Origin: Flavobacterium sp. 11
GTDB lineage: Bacteria > Bacteroidota > Bacteroidia > Flavobacteriales > Flavobacteriaceae
Assembly (NCBI RefSeq): GCF_002754315.1
Contig: NZ_PEFE01000001.1
Coordinates: 3,038,001 to 3,102,000, forward strand
Direction: 5' to 3'
DNA length: 64,000 nt
This document shows, piece by piece, positions 10,001-16,647 of the stretch. The translations under genes and the position numbers were made by a program. The notes beneath the pieces are model-generated. The model was not told where the DNA came from and made no database searches. It worked only from the letters and a program-made list of their open reading frames with translations. Position 1 is the first letter of the stretch. Each line of letters opens with the position of its first letter.

Positions 10001-11448
10001 CTGTAACTTTGACTTTTGCAGATGTAACTACAAACGGTCAATGTGCTGGTTCGTATTCTATAACTAGAACTTGGACTGCGACTGATGCTTGTGGAAATGC
10101 TGCTTCGGCTTCACAAACCATAAACGTTCAAGATACAACTGCTCCAGTTATTGCTACGTTACCTTCTGCTTCAACTATCTCTTGTCCTGCAATGCCTCAA
10201 TTTACTCAAGCCATTGCAACTGACGGATGTGGTTCAACTGTTACTTTGACTTTCGCGGATGTAACCACAAACGGTCAATGTGCTGGTTCGTATTCTATAA
10301 CTAGAACTTGGACTGCTACTGATGCTTGTGGAAATGCTTCAACAGCTACACAAACTATAAACGTTCAAGATACAACTGCTCCAGTTATTGCTGCGTTACC
10401 TTCAGCTTCAACTATCTCTTGTCCTGCAACACCTGAATTTACTCAAGCCATTGCAACAGACGGATGTGGTTCTAATGTAACTTTGACTTTTGCGGATGTA
10501 ACTACAAACGGTCAATGTGCTGGTTCGTATTCTGTAACTAGAACTTGGACTGCTACTGATGCTTGTGGAAATACTTCAACAGCTACGCAAACAATAAATA
10601 TAGTAGACACTGTTGGTCCTACAACTGCTACTCAATTCAGTTCAACTGTTAATGTGAATTGTGATGCAATTCCAGCTAAACCTGAACTTGTATTTGTTGA
10701 TAATTGTTCTACAGTTTCACCGGCTATTTTTACTGAAAACATCATAAACAGAACCGAAAATTCTTATTCAATCGTAAGAAAATGGTCTGTAGCTGATGCT
10801 TGTGGAAATGTATCTGAGTTTACTCAAATCATCAATGTTACAATTCCTAATAGTGTTGTAACAATAAGCAGTTCAATTTGTAATGATGGAGAAATCACAA
10901 CGACGAATCTAAATGATTTATTACCGGTAGGAACTCCAACAAACGGAACTTGGGTAGATGTAAATAACTCAGGTGGTTTACAAGGAAGTACTCTTGATGC
11001 TGCTGGGCTTTCGGTTAGAGATTATACATTTGAATATAAAATTAATGATGCAACTTGCCCTAGAACAATAAGAATTACAATGACAGTGAATACTGGTTGT
11101 GGTGGTATTGTATTAGCTTGCGGAACTGTATTAGTTCATAATGCCTTCTCTCCAAATGGTGACGGAATTAATGAAAAATTCATAATCGATAATATTGACG
11201 ATACTGTTTGTTACCCAGAAAACACCGTAGAGATTTACAACCGTTGGGGTGTATTGGTTTATGAAACAAAAGGATATAATAATGCAAGTAATTCATTTGA
11301 TGGAATTTCTGGTGGTAGATCAACTGTTCAACAATCTTCTGGTTTACCAACAGGAACTTACTTCTATATTTTAAATTATACATCTGTTGATAATGATGGA
11401 AAAATCATAACCAATAAAAAAGACGGATATTTATACTTAACAAAATAA
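4036..11448 (+). CDS. Giant repetitive adhesin-like protein with type B T9SS sorting domain
   Basis: 2470 residues. The start at 4036 is chosen because it begins a clear signal peptide (charged start, hydrophobic core, SLAQ cleavage region near residue 29); the frame is open further upstream to an ATG at 3904 but without signal-like sequence. Order: N-terminal domain (about 30-310); a short Ig/PKD-like stretch; repeat array 1 (five 89-residue units, about 490-935); a non-repeated insert resembling a P-type jelly roll (about 975-1150); array 2 (five 90-residue units, the first diverged, about 1180-1633); two diverged Ig-like units; array 3 (five 79-residue units, about 1795-2190); another single unit; and a C-terminal gliding-motility-type sorting domain with NAFSPNGDGINEKF and IYNRWGVLVYE (about 2365-2470). 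The protein is expected to be exported by the type IX system and displayed on the cell surface, possibly in gliding or adhesion like SprB (inference). PorP/SprF and OmpA partners lie on both sides. Confidence 0.93.
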   Translation: MKSNFTHSTRLFTIFLLFFLSFTTVSLAQIGPGIAPINTPSGGFNIDGTLIANTAAGDWVDGTGTGGFILNNSGGALNTGTTYHLYDLYNTSSDNIFGGGDKVGDNPNNWTWTPGTANDKTDMNNALIHLTTDSNGNVWVVFAADRLSNSGNAYVDFEFLQTPMTKTSTGFATAAPASTGGRTLGDFLLTVYFENGVAKFDIQRWELIGSTWEYKTYFASLPLNSVFAAGNTSTVPVPYPAFGVNSYLQNTFIESAVNLTAVLGAIDPCTSLKIKTVFVKSKTSTSSSAAIKDFFNPVAIDNLTLGSSDAGDDATVCSGLPYTLQGSAVPSNGYQVISKTWSVLSGSATIQDPTNLNSIVNITGSSATFRLTVVTGPISGSGSQCTVTDDVTITVNQPLTCSISGSDGPLCPSSTSNIYSAPVSANYAWSISGNGTIVGNTNTQSVSVTAGSGCNATFLLSLIITDANGCISTCTKTVTVVDETLPIITNAVASLNQTLQCNNTEGITAALALSPAATDNCTLAPTKVLVSDVTTADANCTNAYVRVRTWNFTDGCGNTSADFVQTITVIDNTAPVVTTTAASLNQTLQCNNTEGITAALALSPAATDNCTLAPTKVLVSDVTTADANCTNAYVRVRTWNFTDGCGNTSANFVQTITVIDNSAPVVTTTVASLNQTLQCNNTEGITAALALSPAATDNCTLAPTKVLVSDVTTADANCTNAYVRVRTWNFTDGCGNTSANFVQTITVIDNTAPVVTTTAASLNQTLQCNNTEGITAALALSPAATDNCTLAPNKVLVSDVTTADANCTNAYTRVRTWNFTDGCGNTSANFVQTITVIDNTAPVVTTTAASLNQTLQCNNTEGITAALALSPAATDNCTLAPTKVLVSDVTTADTNCTNAYVRVRTWNFTDGCGNTSANFVQTITVIDNSAPTFTTPADITISSDENCLADISTSSTGTVTNILDNCDSNPLATYVDSECFGSFDEQEINAGNGNYFPFTISGFDNLTAANIEKISLAFETNQGKGRAEFILVAPSGQAIKLVGPYCEGGECDDESSNTQELYLPVFYPNSSGYTKWNNNDFIQEGINQNLIPNGETTSSNSILGVSSFVSSFEEFTGSMNGDWFVYSKKQANVNGSVKFKSVCLKPTSLCVGNKVISRTWTVTDACGNKTTSTQTIKIIDASSPTWITGADALNTSIECNNPEALANAQSLSPIAKDNCDTDVSNITKVSGAFVSSSECANAGTYTNTWTVNDDCGNTSAVFTQVITIQDTTAPTWSTLATALNTTVECSDAEALATAQAAFPAATDLCDTDVSNITKVSGAFVPSSECANAGTYTNTWTVNDDCGNTSAVFTQVITIQDTTAPTWSTLATALNTTVECSDTVALATAQAAFPAAADLCDTDVSNITKVSGAFVASSECANAGTYTNTWTVNDDCGNTSAVFTQVITIQDTTAPTWSTLATALNITVECSDAEALATAQAAFPSAADLCDTDVSNITKVSGAFVASSECANAGTYTNTWTVNDDCGNTSAVFTQVITIQDTTAPTWSTLATALNTTVECSDAEALATAQAALPTAADLCDTDVSNITKVSGAFVPSSECANAGTYTNTWTVNDDCGNTSAVFTQVITIQDTTAPIINTAASNITVECDSQGNQNAIADWLSNNGGATASDNCSDVTWSNNFSTLSNDCSTAVTVLFTAKDACGNSSTTSATFSVKDTTAPIAPEAPATITLACATDVPVSTTLTAIDNCNGEITAEGIDVIAQGDCPNSFVITRTWTFTDACSNSSSTSQIINVIDTTAPVISALPEISTISCPTTPEFTQAIATDNCGSTVTLTFADVTTNGQCAGSYSVTRTWTATDACGNASTATQTINVQDTAAPVIAVLPETSTISCPATPEFTQAIATDGCGSTVTLTFADVTTNGQCAGSYSVTRTWTATDACGNTSTATQTINVQDTAAPVIAALPETSTISCPATPEFTQAIATDGCGSTVTLTFADVTTNGQCAGSYSITRTWTATDACGNAASASQTINVQDTTAPVIATLPSASTISCPAMPQFTQAIATDGCGSTVTLTFADVTTNGQCAGSYSITRTWTATDACGNASTATQTINVQDTTAPVIAALPSASTISCPATPEFTQAIATDGCGSNVTLTFADVTTNGQCAGSYSVTRTWTATDACGNTSTATQTINIVDTVGPTTATQFSSTVNVNCDAIPAKPELVFVDNCSTVSPAIFTENIINRTENSYSIVRKWSVADACGNVSEFTQIINVTIPNSVVTISSSICNDGEITTTNLNDLLPVGTPTNGTWVDVNNSGGLQGSTLDAAGLSVRDYTFEYKINDATCPRTIRITMTVNTGCGGIVLACGTVLVHNAFSPNGDGINEKFIIDNIDDTVCYPENTVEIYNRWGVLVYETKGYNNASNSFDGISGGRSTVQQSSGLPTGTYFYILNYTSVDNDGKIITNKKDGYLYLTK
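5503..6837 (+). repeat. Tandem array 1 in adhesin: five units of 267 bp
   Basis: The phrase encoding LNQTLQCNNTEG recurs at bases 5518, 5785, 6052, 6319 and 6586, exactly 267 bases (89 codons) apart. Units differ by a few synonymous and occasional amino-acid changes. Each unit holds four cysteines and ends with a DN(T/S)AP linker typical of HYR/Ig-like bacterial repeats. Confidence 0.97.
7575..8935 (+). repeat. Tandem array 2 in adhesin: five units of 270 bp
   Basis: The string TGGTCTACT recurs at 7861, 8131, 8401 and 8671, exactly 270 bases (90 codons) apart. A more diverged first unit begins near 7590 (TWITGADALNTS). Each unit has four cysteines and a QDTTAP linker. Confidence 0.97.
9419..10610 (+). 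repeat. Tandem array 3 in adhesin: five units of 237 bp
   Basis: The string CTATCTCTTGTCCT recurs at 9464, 9701, 9938, 10175 and 10412, exactly 237 bases (79 codons) apart. Each unit has four cysteines (ISCP, GCGS, GQCAGS, DACGN) and a QD(T/A)AP linker. The unit sequence differs from arrays 1 and 2, so this array was amplified separately. Confidence 0.97.
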
Positions 11449-11458
11449 TTAATCTTGT

Positions 11459-11490
11459 ACCTGAGGACAAAAAAAGTTCTCAGGTTTAAT
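11459..11490 (+). terminator. Rho-independent-type terminator after the adhesin gene
   Basis: A hairpin of ACCTGAGGAC and GTTCTCAGGT (one mismatch) with an A-rich seven-base loop, followed by a short T-containing AT-rich tail, 10 bases after the adhesin stop codon. It separates the adhesin transcript from the porP copy B module. Confidence 0.75.
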
Positions 11491-11610
11491 AAAAATAATA
11501 TCTTTAGGCCGATTTTACAGAATGATTATCCCTAAAGAAATTTATCAAACCGACCTGCCGAATTCTTATAAATGAGTTCGATAGATAATTTAAAATAATA
11601 AATATCTACT

Positions 11611-12519
11611 ATGAAAACAAAATTATTTTCTTTCGTTTTGATGTTTACAGCCTTTGTAAGTTATGCGCAACAAGATGCTCAATTTACTCAATACATGTAC
11701 AACACAATCAATATTAATCCCGCTTATGCTGGGTCAAGAGGTGCTTTAAGTATTTTTGCGCTACACCGTACACAATGGGTAGGACTTGATGGTGCTCCAG
11801 TTACTAATGCAGCTTCTGTCAATACTCCTCTCAACGAAAGTAATTTAGGTTTGGGAGTATCGATTATAAATGATAAAATTGGGCCTACTACTGAAAACAC
11901 GATTTCAGCTGATTTATCATACACCGTCCCTACTTCTGAAACCTTTAAATTATCTTTTGGAATCAAAGCAACTGCTAACTTTTTTAATTTGGATGTCAAC
12001 CGATTAAATCCTGTTGACGATGATCCTAGTCTGCATGATTTCAATAATAAATTTACGCCTAATATTGGAGCGGGTGTTTATTTACATTCTGATAAAGCTT
12101 ATGTTGGGTTTTCAATCCCCAATTTCATCGAAAGCAACCGTTATGATGATAATGAAGTAGCTATTTTTAAAGAAAAAATTAATTACTATTTAATGGCAGG
12201 TTATGTCTTTGATTTGAATGAATCTATAAAATTTAAACCCGCATTATTAACAAAAGTTGTTGCAGGTGCGCCGCTTCAATTGGATGTATCAGGAAACTTT
12301 ATGTTCAGTGATAAATTTGTTGTAGGTATAGCGTATAGATGGTCTGCTGCTGTAAGTGCGATGGTTGGATTTCAAGTTTCTGACGGAATGTATATAGGAT
12401 ATGGTTATGACCATGAAACCACTAATTTAAATAACTATAATTCCGGTTCCCATGAAATATTTTTACGTTATGAAATATTTAAAAATAATGGTAAAATTAC
12501 AACTCCAAGATTCTTCTAG
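11611..12519 (+). CDS. PorP/SprF family type IX secretion outer-membrane protein (copy B)
   Basis: 302 residues, complete. The signal peptide covers about residues 1-19 (ending SYAQ). It is followed by the family hallmark QFTQYMYN...NPAYAGS (about residues 24-42) and a predicted beta-barrel ending Arg-Phe-Phe. PorP/SprF-like proteins pair with individual type B-domain adhesins and are needed for their secretion or attachment (known for SprF and SprB in F. johnsoniae). Lies 162 bases after the adhesin and directly before a truncated and a full ompA-like gene. Almost identical to the copy at the left edge, so which of the two serves the adhesin cannot be told from sequence. Confidence 0.95.
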   Translation: MKTKLFSFVLMFTAFVSYAQQDAQFTQYMYNTININPAYAGSRGALSIFALHRTQWVGLDGAPVTNAASVNTPLNESNLGLGVSIINDKIGPTTENTISADLSYTVPTSETFKLSFGIKATANFFNLDVNRLNPVDDDPSLHDFNNKFTPNIGAGVYLHSDKAYVGFSIPNFIESNRYDDNEVAIFKEKINYYLMAGYVFDLNESIKFKPALLTKVVAGAPLQLDVSGNFMFSDKFVVGIAYRWSAAVSAMVGFQVSDGMYIGYGYDHETTNLNNYNSGSHEIFLRYEIFKNNGKITTPRFF

Positions 12520-12530
12520 AAATTAAGACT

Positions 12531-12926
12531 ATGAAAAAATTTATATTCTTTTACATAACAATAATAAGTCTTGTTTCTTTTAAAGGAAATGCACAAGATG
12601 CAAAATTTTATGTAACTGATAAAATAAGTGACAAATATGCTTATATAGATGTTCTTAAAACCTATGAAAGAATTGCTGAAAAAGGGTATAAATCAGTAGA
12701 TTTATTTAAAAAACTTGGAGATTCCTATTACTCAAATGCAGATTTTGACAAAGCTGCTAAATGGTATTGTGAATTATTTGCCATAAGCAATGATTTGGAA
12801 CCTGAATATTATTATCAATATGCTAAGAGTTTACTGTTTATTGGTCAAGATGATAATGCCAATCAAATACTGGAAAAATTAAAACAAAAATCAGGGGCAA
12901 TAAAAGAGAAAAAAAATCGAAAATAA
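12531..12926 (+). pseudogene. Truncated OmpA-family gene (N-terminal TPR part only)
   Basis: 131 codons that align with residues 1 to about 125 of the 646-residue OmpA-family neighbours: signal peptide (ending GNAQ), then KTYERIAEKGYKS and DKAAKWY in the TPR region. The PD40 and OmpA domains are absent. The frame ends in a lysine-rich tail and a stop, immediately followed by DNA encoding the last residues of a PorP-type protein (12916-12957). It is more diverged from the two full copies than they are from each other. Best read as the remnant of a third ompA copy cut by a deletion; a secreted short TPR protein could still be made. Confidence 0.8.
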
Positions 12927-12957
12927 CGATAAAATCACAACTCCAAAATTCTTCTAA
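12916..12957 (+). pseudogene. 3' remnant of a lost porP/sprF copy
   Basis: In the frame ending at the TAA of 12955-12957 the DNA encodes ENNDKITTPKFF then stop. This matches the C-terminus KNNGKITTPRFF of PorP copy B and KNNAKIITPRFF of copy A. The next 11 bases, up to the ATG at 12969, are the same as those between porP copy A and its ompA. It marks the right end point of a deletion. Confidence 0.88.
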
Positions 12958-12968
12958 AAACAATTATT

Positions 12969-14909
12969 ATGAAAAAAAATATACTCCTTTACATAACAAT
13001 AGTAAGTGTTTTTTCTATTAACATTTATTCCCAAAAAACAAAATTGGCTACTGCCGATAAAAAGTATGACGGCTATGCTTATGTAGATGCCATCAAAACC
13101 TATGAAAGGGTTGCTGAAAAAGGATATAAATCTGCAGATCTGTTTAAAAAGTTGGGGAATGCTTACTACTTTAATGCTCAATTCGATAAAGCAGCTAAAT
13201 GGTATGGTGAATTATTTACTATGGATACCTCCAATTTAGAACCGGAATATTATTATCGTTATGCCCAATCTTTAAGAGCAATGGACCAAAATGATAAGGC
13301 TAATGAGATGATGGAGTTATTCAACCAAAAATCAGGTAACGATACCAGAGGGAAACTATTTAAAAAAAATACCAACTATTTAGAAGCTATAAAAGCGAAT
13401 TCCGGAAGGTATAAAGTTGAAGATGCCGGAATAAACTCTATGTATTCTGATTATGGAACTGCACTATATTCGAATAAATTAGTGTTTGCTTCAGCAAGAG
13501 ATACCGGAAGTCTTGGACAAAGAAAACACAAATGGACCAATCAGTATTTTACAAACTTGTACACAGCTGATTTAGGAGAAGACATGACGCCAGGTGCTGC
13601 GAAAAAGTTTGATGGAACCATAAATTCGAAGTTTCATGAATCTACGCCTACTTTTAGTAGTGACGGAAAGACTATGTACTTTACCCGAAACAACTATCTC
13701 GATGGTAAAAAAGGAAAAGATGGAAATAAAATTACTTTAATAAAAATATACAAAGCCACTTTAGAGAATGACAAATGGGCAAATGTAACCGAACTGCCTT
13801 TTGATAGTGATAATTACAGTACTGCACATCCTGCATTAAGTCCTGATGGAAAAACATTGTATTTTGCCTCTGATATGCCTGGAACTTTAGGACAATCTGA
13901 TTTGTTCAAAGTAAAGATAAACGAAGATGGTACTTTTGGAACCCCTGAGAATTTAGGCAATACTATTAATACTGAAGGAAGAGAAACCTTCCCTTTTATC
14001 AATGATGAAAATGAAATTTACTTTGCATCAGATGGACATCCTGGACTTGGAGGTTTAGATGTATTTATGTCTCGAATAAATACTGATGGCACTTTTAGTG
14101 AAGTTCAAAATGTGGGTGCTGATGTGAACTCTCCTAAAGATGATTTTGCTTATTTAATCGATACAAAATCAAGAAGAGGATTTTTTACTTCTAATAGAGA
14201 CGGTGGTCAAGGTTATGACGACATCTATAAATTTTTGGAAACAAGAAGGCTGATTTGTGAACAACTGCTGTATGGTGAAATCACCGATATAAAAACAGGT
14301 GAAGTACTTGCTAATGCAAAAATCACCTTATACGATAGTCAATTTAAGGTTATCAATTCTGCTACTTCAGATGAGAAAGGAAAGTACAGCTTTACCGTTG
14401 AATGTGGAAAGACGTACAATGTAAGAGCTGAAAAACCAGAATACGCAACCAAAGAAGAAAAAATAACGATCTCCGCAACAACAGGAAAAACATATTTACC
14501 TATTGCTTTAGAAAAAGAAATATGCAAAGTAGCTGTTGGTGATGATTTGGGTAAATGTTTTGGTATCAAAATGATTTATTTTGATTTAGACAAATCCAAC
14601 ATCAGACCAGAAGCGGCTCTGGATTTAGAAAAAATATTAGATGTATTAAATCAGAACCCAACAATGAAAATTGATATCCGTTCGCATACTGACAGCAGAC
14701 AAACCTTCAAATACAATGAAGCGCTATCTGAAAGAAGAGCTGCATCAACCATCAAATGGTTAGTTAAAAATGGTATTGATGCAAACAGATTAACTGGTAA
14801 AGGATACGGTGAAACTCAACTGGTAAACAAATGCGCTGATGATGTTATTTGTACCGAAGACGAACATCAACTCAACAGAAGAAGCGAGTTTATTATTACA
14901 GCGTTGTAA
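12969..14909 (+). CDS. OmpA-family protein with TPR and PD40 repeats (copy B)
   Basis: 646 residues, the same domain order as the copy at 749-2689: signal peptide, TPR region, PD40 propeller repeats, carboxypeptidase-regulatory-like fold and C-terminal OmpA peptidoglycan-binding domain (YFDLDKSNIRPEA; NRRSEF). I count about 12 amino-acid differences in 646 from copy A, for example RRAAST against RRAKST and TEDEH against TEEEH. Such similarity points to recent duplication or ongoing gene conversion. It is the last gene of the adhesin locus and is followed by a strong terminator at 14931. Confidence 0.93.
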   Translation: MKKNILLYITIVSVFSINIYSQKTKLATADKKYDGYAYVDAIKTYERVAEKGYKSADLFKKLGNAYYFNAQFDKAAKWYGELFTMDTSNLEPEYYYRYAQSLRAMDQNDKANEMMELFNQKSGNDTRGKLFKKNTNYLEAIKANSGRYKVEDAGINSMYSDYGTALYSNKLVFASARDTGSLGQRKHKWTNQYFTNLYTADLGEDMTPGAAKKFDGTINSKFHESTPTFSSDGKTMYFTRNNYLDGKKGKDGNKITLIKIYKATLENDKWANVTELPFDSDNYSTAHPALSPDGKTLYFASDMPGTLGQSDLFKVKINEDGTFGTPENLGNTINTEGRETFPFINDENEIYFASDGHPGLGGLDVFMSRINTDGTFSEVQNVGADVNSPKDDFAYLIDTKSRRGFFTSNRDGGQGYDDIYKFLETRRLICEQLLYGEITDIKTGEVLANAKITLYDSQFKVINSATSDEKGKYSFTVECGKTYNVRAEKPEYATKEEKITISATTGKTYLPIALEKEICKVAVGDDLGKCFGIKMIYFDLDKSNIRPEAALDLEKILDVLNQNPTMKIDIRSHTDSRQTFKYNEALSERRAASTIKWLVKNGIDANRLTGKGYGETQLVNKCADDVICTEDEHQLNRRSEFIITAL

Positions 14910-14930
14910 TATTATTTATCATAAAAATTT

Positions 14931-14961
14931 AAAAGGCTGCCTTTATCAGGCAGCCTTTTTT
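14931..14961 (+). terminator. Strong terminator after ompA copy B
   Basis: Perfect stem AAAAGGCTGCC and GGCAGCCTTTT with a seven-base loop and a run of six T, 21 bases after the ompA stop. Ends the adhesin locus. Confidence 0.93.
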
Positions 14962-15082
14962 GTACACCATCACTTTCTTAAATAATGAATTACGATACAA
15001 ACTAGGTATAATTTGTTTCACTCTTAGAGCTTAATCAATCTTCCAGAGTTAACTAAAACCCAACCTATAATTACTCAAAACA

Positions 15083-15120
15083 AAAAAGTCCAATGAAAAT
15101 TATTTCATTGGACTTTTCTA
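15083..15120. terminator. Isolated bidirectional terminator-type hairpin
   Basis: Stem AAAAGTCCAATGAAA and TTTCATTGGACTTTT with a four-base loop and T runs on both strands. It sits 174 bases from the nearest plus-strand stop and 121 bases from the nearest minus-strand stop. Confidence 0.8.
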
Positions 15121-15185
15121 TTCAAACAACCAAATTAAAATTAGCTATACGTTTATTAATTATCTTTCAAATACCTGATAAATAT

Positions 15186-15220
15186 AAAAGGCTGTCTTTT
15201 GGGGATAAGACAGCCTTTTA
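15186..15220 (-). terminator. Terminator of the CAP-domain gene
   Basis: Stem AAAAGGCTGTCTT and AAGACAGCCTTTT with an eight-base loop, T-flanked on both strands, 21 bases past the minus-strand stop codon at 15241. Confidence 0.85.
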
Positions 15221-15240
15221 GTTTAAAAAACAAACTCTAA

Positions 15241-15744
15241 CTATATTTTTGCGAAAATATTAGTGTAATACTTTCTACCATTTGCAGGATTTTCTTTAAT
15301 TGCAATTCCAAAATGAGTATGATCACCTTCGATATTAGCTTTGTGAGTAGGACTTGCTAACCAAGCACTTAAAACTGCCTCAGGAGTATTGTAATTGTAA
15401 GCTATATTTTCACTTACAGTTTTAGCTCCTAAAGTTTTGATTATATTTTCAGAACGAGCAACAAAATCATTATGATTAACTACATTATTTGCAATCATGT
15501 AATTGTCATGTTCTTCTGACTTGAATGACATATGATTGATTTTTTCCAAAGGTTTTAATCCAACACTAATTCTGTGTTTATTGATTAAATCCATTGTTTC
15601 TAACTCAATAGAATTATAAGAATAACTTACTACTTTTTGTGCAGTTGCTTCAGTAGTTTGTGTCTCAGAATCATCTGAAGAACAAGAATTCATTGTACAA
15701 ATAACAATAACAAGGAATATTGCGCGAAGTAATTTTATTTTCAT
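15241..15744 (-). CDS. CAP/SCP-domain lipoprotein
   Basis: 167 residues. The N-terminus is a lipoprotein signal with Ser-Cys-Ser-Ser-Asp-Asp at about residues 20-25, so the mature protein is lipidated at the cysteine. The rest is a CAP (YkwD/SCP-like) domain: ETMDLINKHRISVGLKPL, EEHDNYM, SENIAYN and AWLASPTHKANI with the conserved histidine, then the Tyr-Tyr-Thr-Asn-Ile-Phe-Ala end. CAP proteins are extracytoplasmic and their bacterial roles are mostly unknown. It is a single-gene unit with its own promoter (15823-15854) and terminator (15186). Confidence 0.92.
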   Translation of the reverse strand: MKIKLLRAIFLVIVICTMNSCSSDDSETQTTEATAQKVVSYSYNSIELETMDLINKHRISVGLKPLEKINHMSFKSEEHDNYMIANNVVNHNDFVARSENIIKTLGAKTVSENIAYNYNTPEAVLSAWLASPTHKANIEGDHTHFGIAIKENPANGRKYYTNIFAKI

Positions 15745-15822
15745 AATATAGTAGTTTAAGTTTAAAGTAGATTGTGGGGCAAACTTCTTTAATAAATAAA
15801 TAATATGTTCTTATTTCTTATT

Positions 15823-15854
15823 CAAACATACTTATTTTATCGTTAAACTACCAA
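15823..15854 (-). promoter_or_regulatory. Flavobacterial promoter of the CAP-domain gene
   Basis: On the minus strand TATGTTTG (15823-15830) fits the -7 box TAnnTTTG. A TTG (15852-15854) lies 21 bases upstream, fitting the -33 element. The box is about 80 bases before the ATG. Confidence 0.65.
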
Positions 15855-15907
15855 AAAAAATCGACGAAATACACAATAAAAATATTTAAATATGTATTTT
15901 TCTTACA

Positions 15908-16552
15908 TTATGGTGATAAGCGGTCGATTTTCCATGAAAAATCTTCTTGACTACTATATCTAATTCTGTCATGCAATCTATTAGGTCTTCCTTGCCAAAA
16001 TTCTACCTCTAAAGGAGTCACAAGAAATCCTCCCCAATGTTTTGGTCTAGGAATAACCATACCATCAAAATCCTTTTCTAACTCTTTTAGATTTTCTTCT
16101 AAAAATTCTCTGGAAGGGACAATTTCACTTTGGTTAGAAACTATTGCGCCTAACTTGCTACCGTCAGGTCTGGATTCAAAATAATTATCTGAAATCGTTT
16201 CTGTAGTTTTATGGGCAATACCTTTGATAATAACCTGGCGTTCCATAGTGTGCCAAAAAAAAGAAAGACAAATTTTAGGATTTTGGGCAATAGCCCTACC
16301 CTTTTCTGAATTATAATTGGTATAAAAAATAAATCCTTCCTCATTAAATTTTTTCAACAAAACTACTCTGGCCTTTGGAAACCCATCTAATCCTATTGTA
16401 GATACCGTCATAGCGTTAACTTCGCTATCACCGCCAAAGTCCTCTACCTCATGAAACCACCTGTTAAAAAGGTTTATTGGGTCTTCAGGAATATTTGATT
16501 CTAATAGCTCACTCTTTTCGTAAGATTTTCTATAGTTACTTAAATCGTTCAT
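15908..16552 (-). CDS. pdxH: Pyridoxamine 5'-phosphate oxidase
   Basis: 214 residues, the usual PdxH length. An FMN enzyme that oxidises pyridoxine or pyridoxamine 5'-phosphate to pyridoxal 5'-phosphate in the cytoplasm. Family features seen: DPINLFNRWFHE near the N-terminus; ARVVLLKKFNEEGFIFYTNY with the FMN-phosphate-binding Arg/Lys; SFFWHTMERQVIIKG; SRPDGSKLGAIVSNQS; and the C-terminal EFWQGRPNRLHDRIRY substrate-binding signature. It precedes no obvious operon partner; the rnz gene lies 95 bases upstream on the same strand. Confidence 0.96.
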   Translation of the reverse strand: MNDLSNYRKSYEKSELLESNIPEDPINLFNRWFHEVEDFGGDSEVNAMTVSTIGLDGFPKARVVLLKKFNEEGFIFYTNYNSEKGRAIAQNPKICLSFFWHTMERQVIIKGIAHKTTETISDNYFESRPDGSKLGAIVSNQSEIVPSREFLEENLKELEKDFDGMVIPRPKHWGGFLVTPLEVEFWQGRPNRLHDRIRYSSQEDFSWKIDRLSP

Positions 16553-16647
16553 GATTTTTATTTTAAGATTATTAGATATTTGAATGATTCAGTTTAAGAA
16601 TATTCAAATACTAAATGTGAATTCGGATGAAATAAATTATTTTTTAT

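Larger units (their letters stand above)
14910..15240. other. 331-base gap holding three hairpins, no gene
   Basis: Between the converging ompA copy B and the CAP-domain gene lie three separate terminator-like hairpins (14931, 15083 and 15186). Nothing gene-like is seen between them. The middle hairpin belongs to neither adjacent stop codon, so it may mark a lost gene or an unannotated short transcript. Confidence 0.7.

Noticed and set aside
5503..10610. Possible CRISPR or satellite array
   Set aside because: Periods of 237-270 bp without short spacers, in one long reading frame with protein-domain periodicity: these are coding repeats.
1..14909. Mobile element responsible for the module duplication
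   Set aside because: No transposase, integrase, terminal inverted repeats or target duplications were seen around the duplicated porP-ompA modules.
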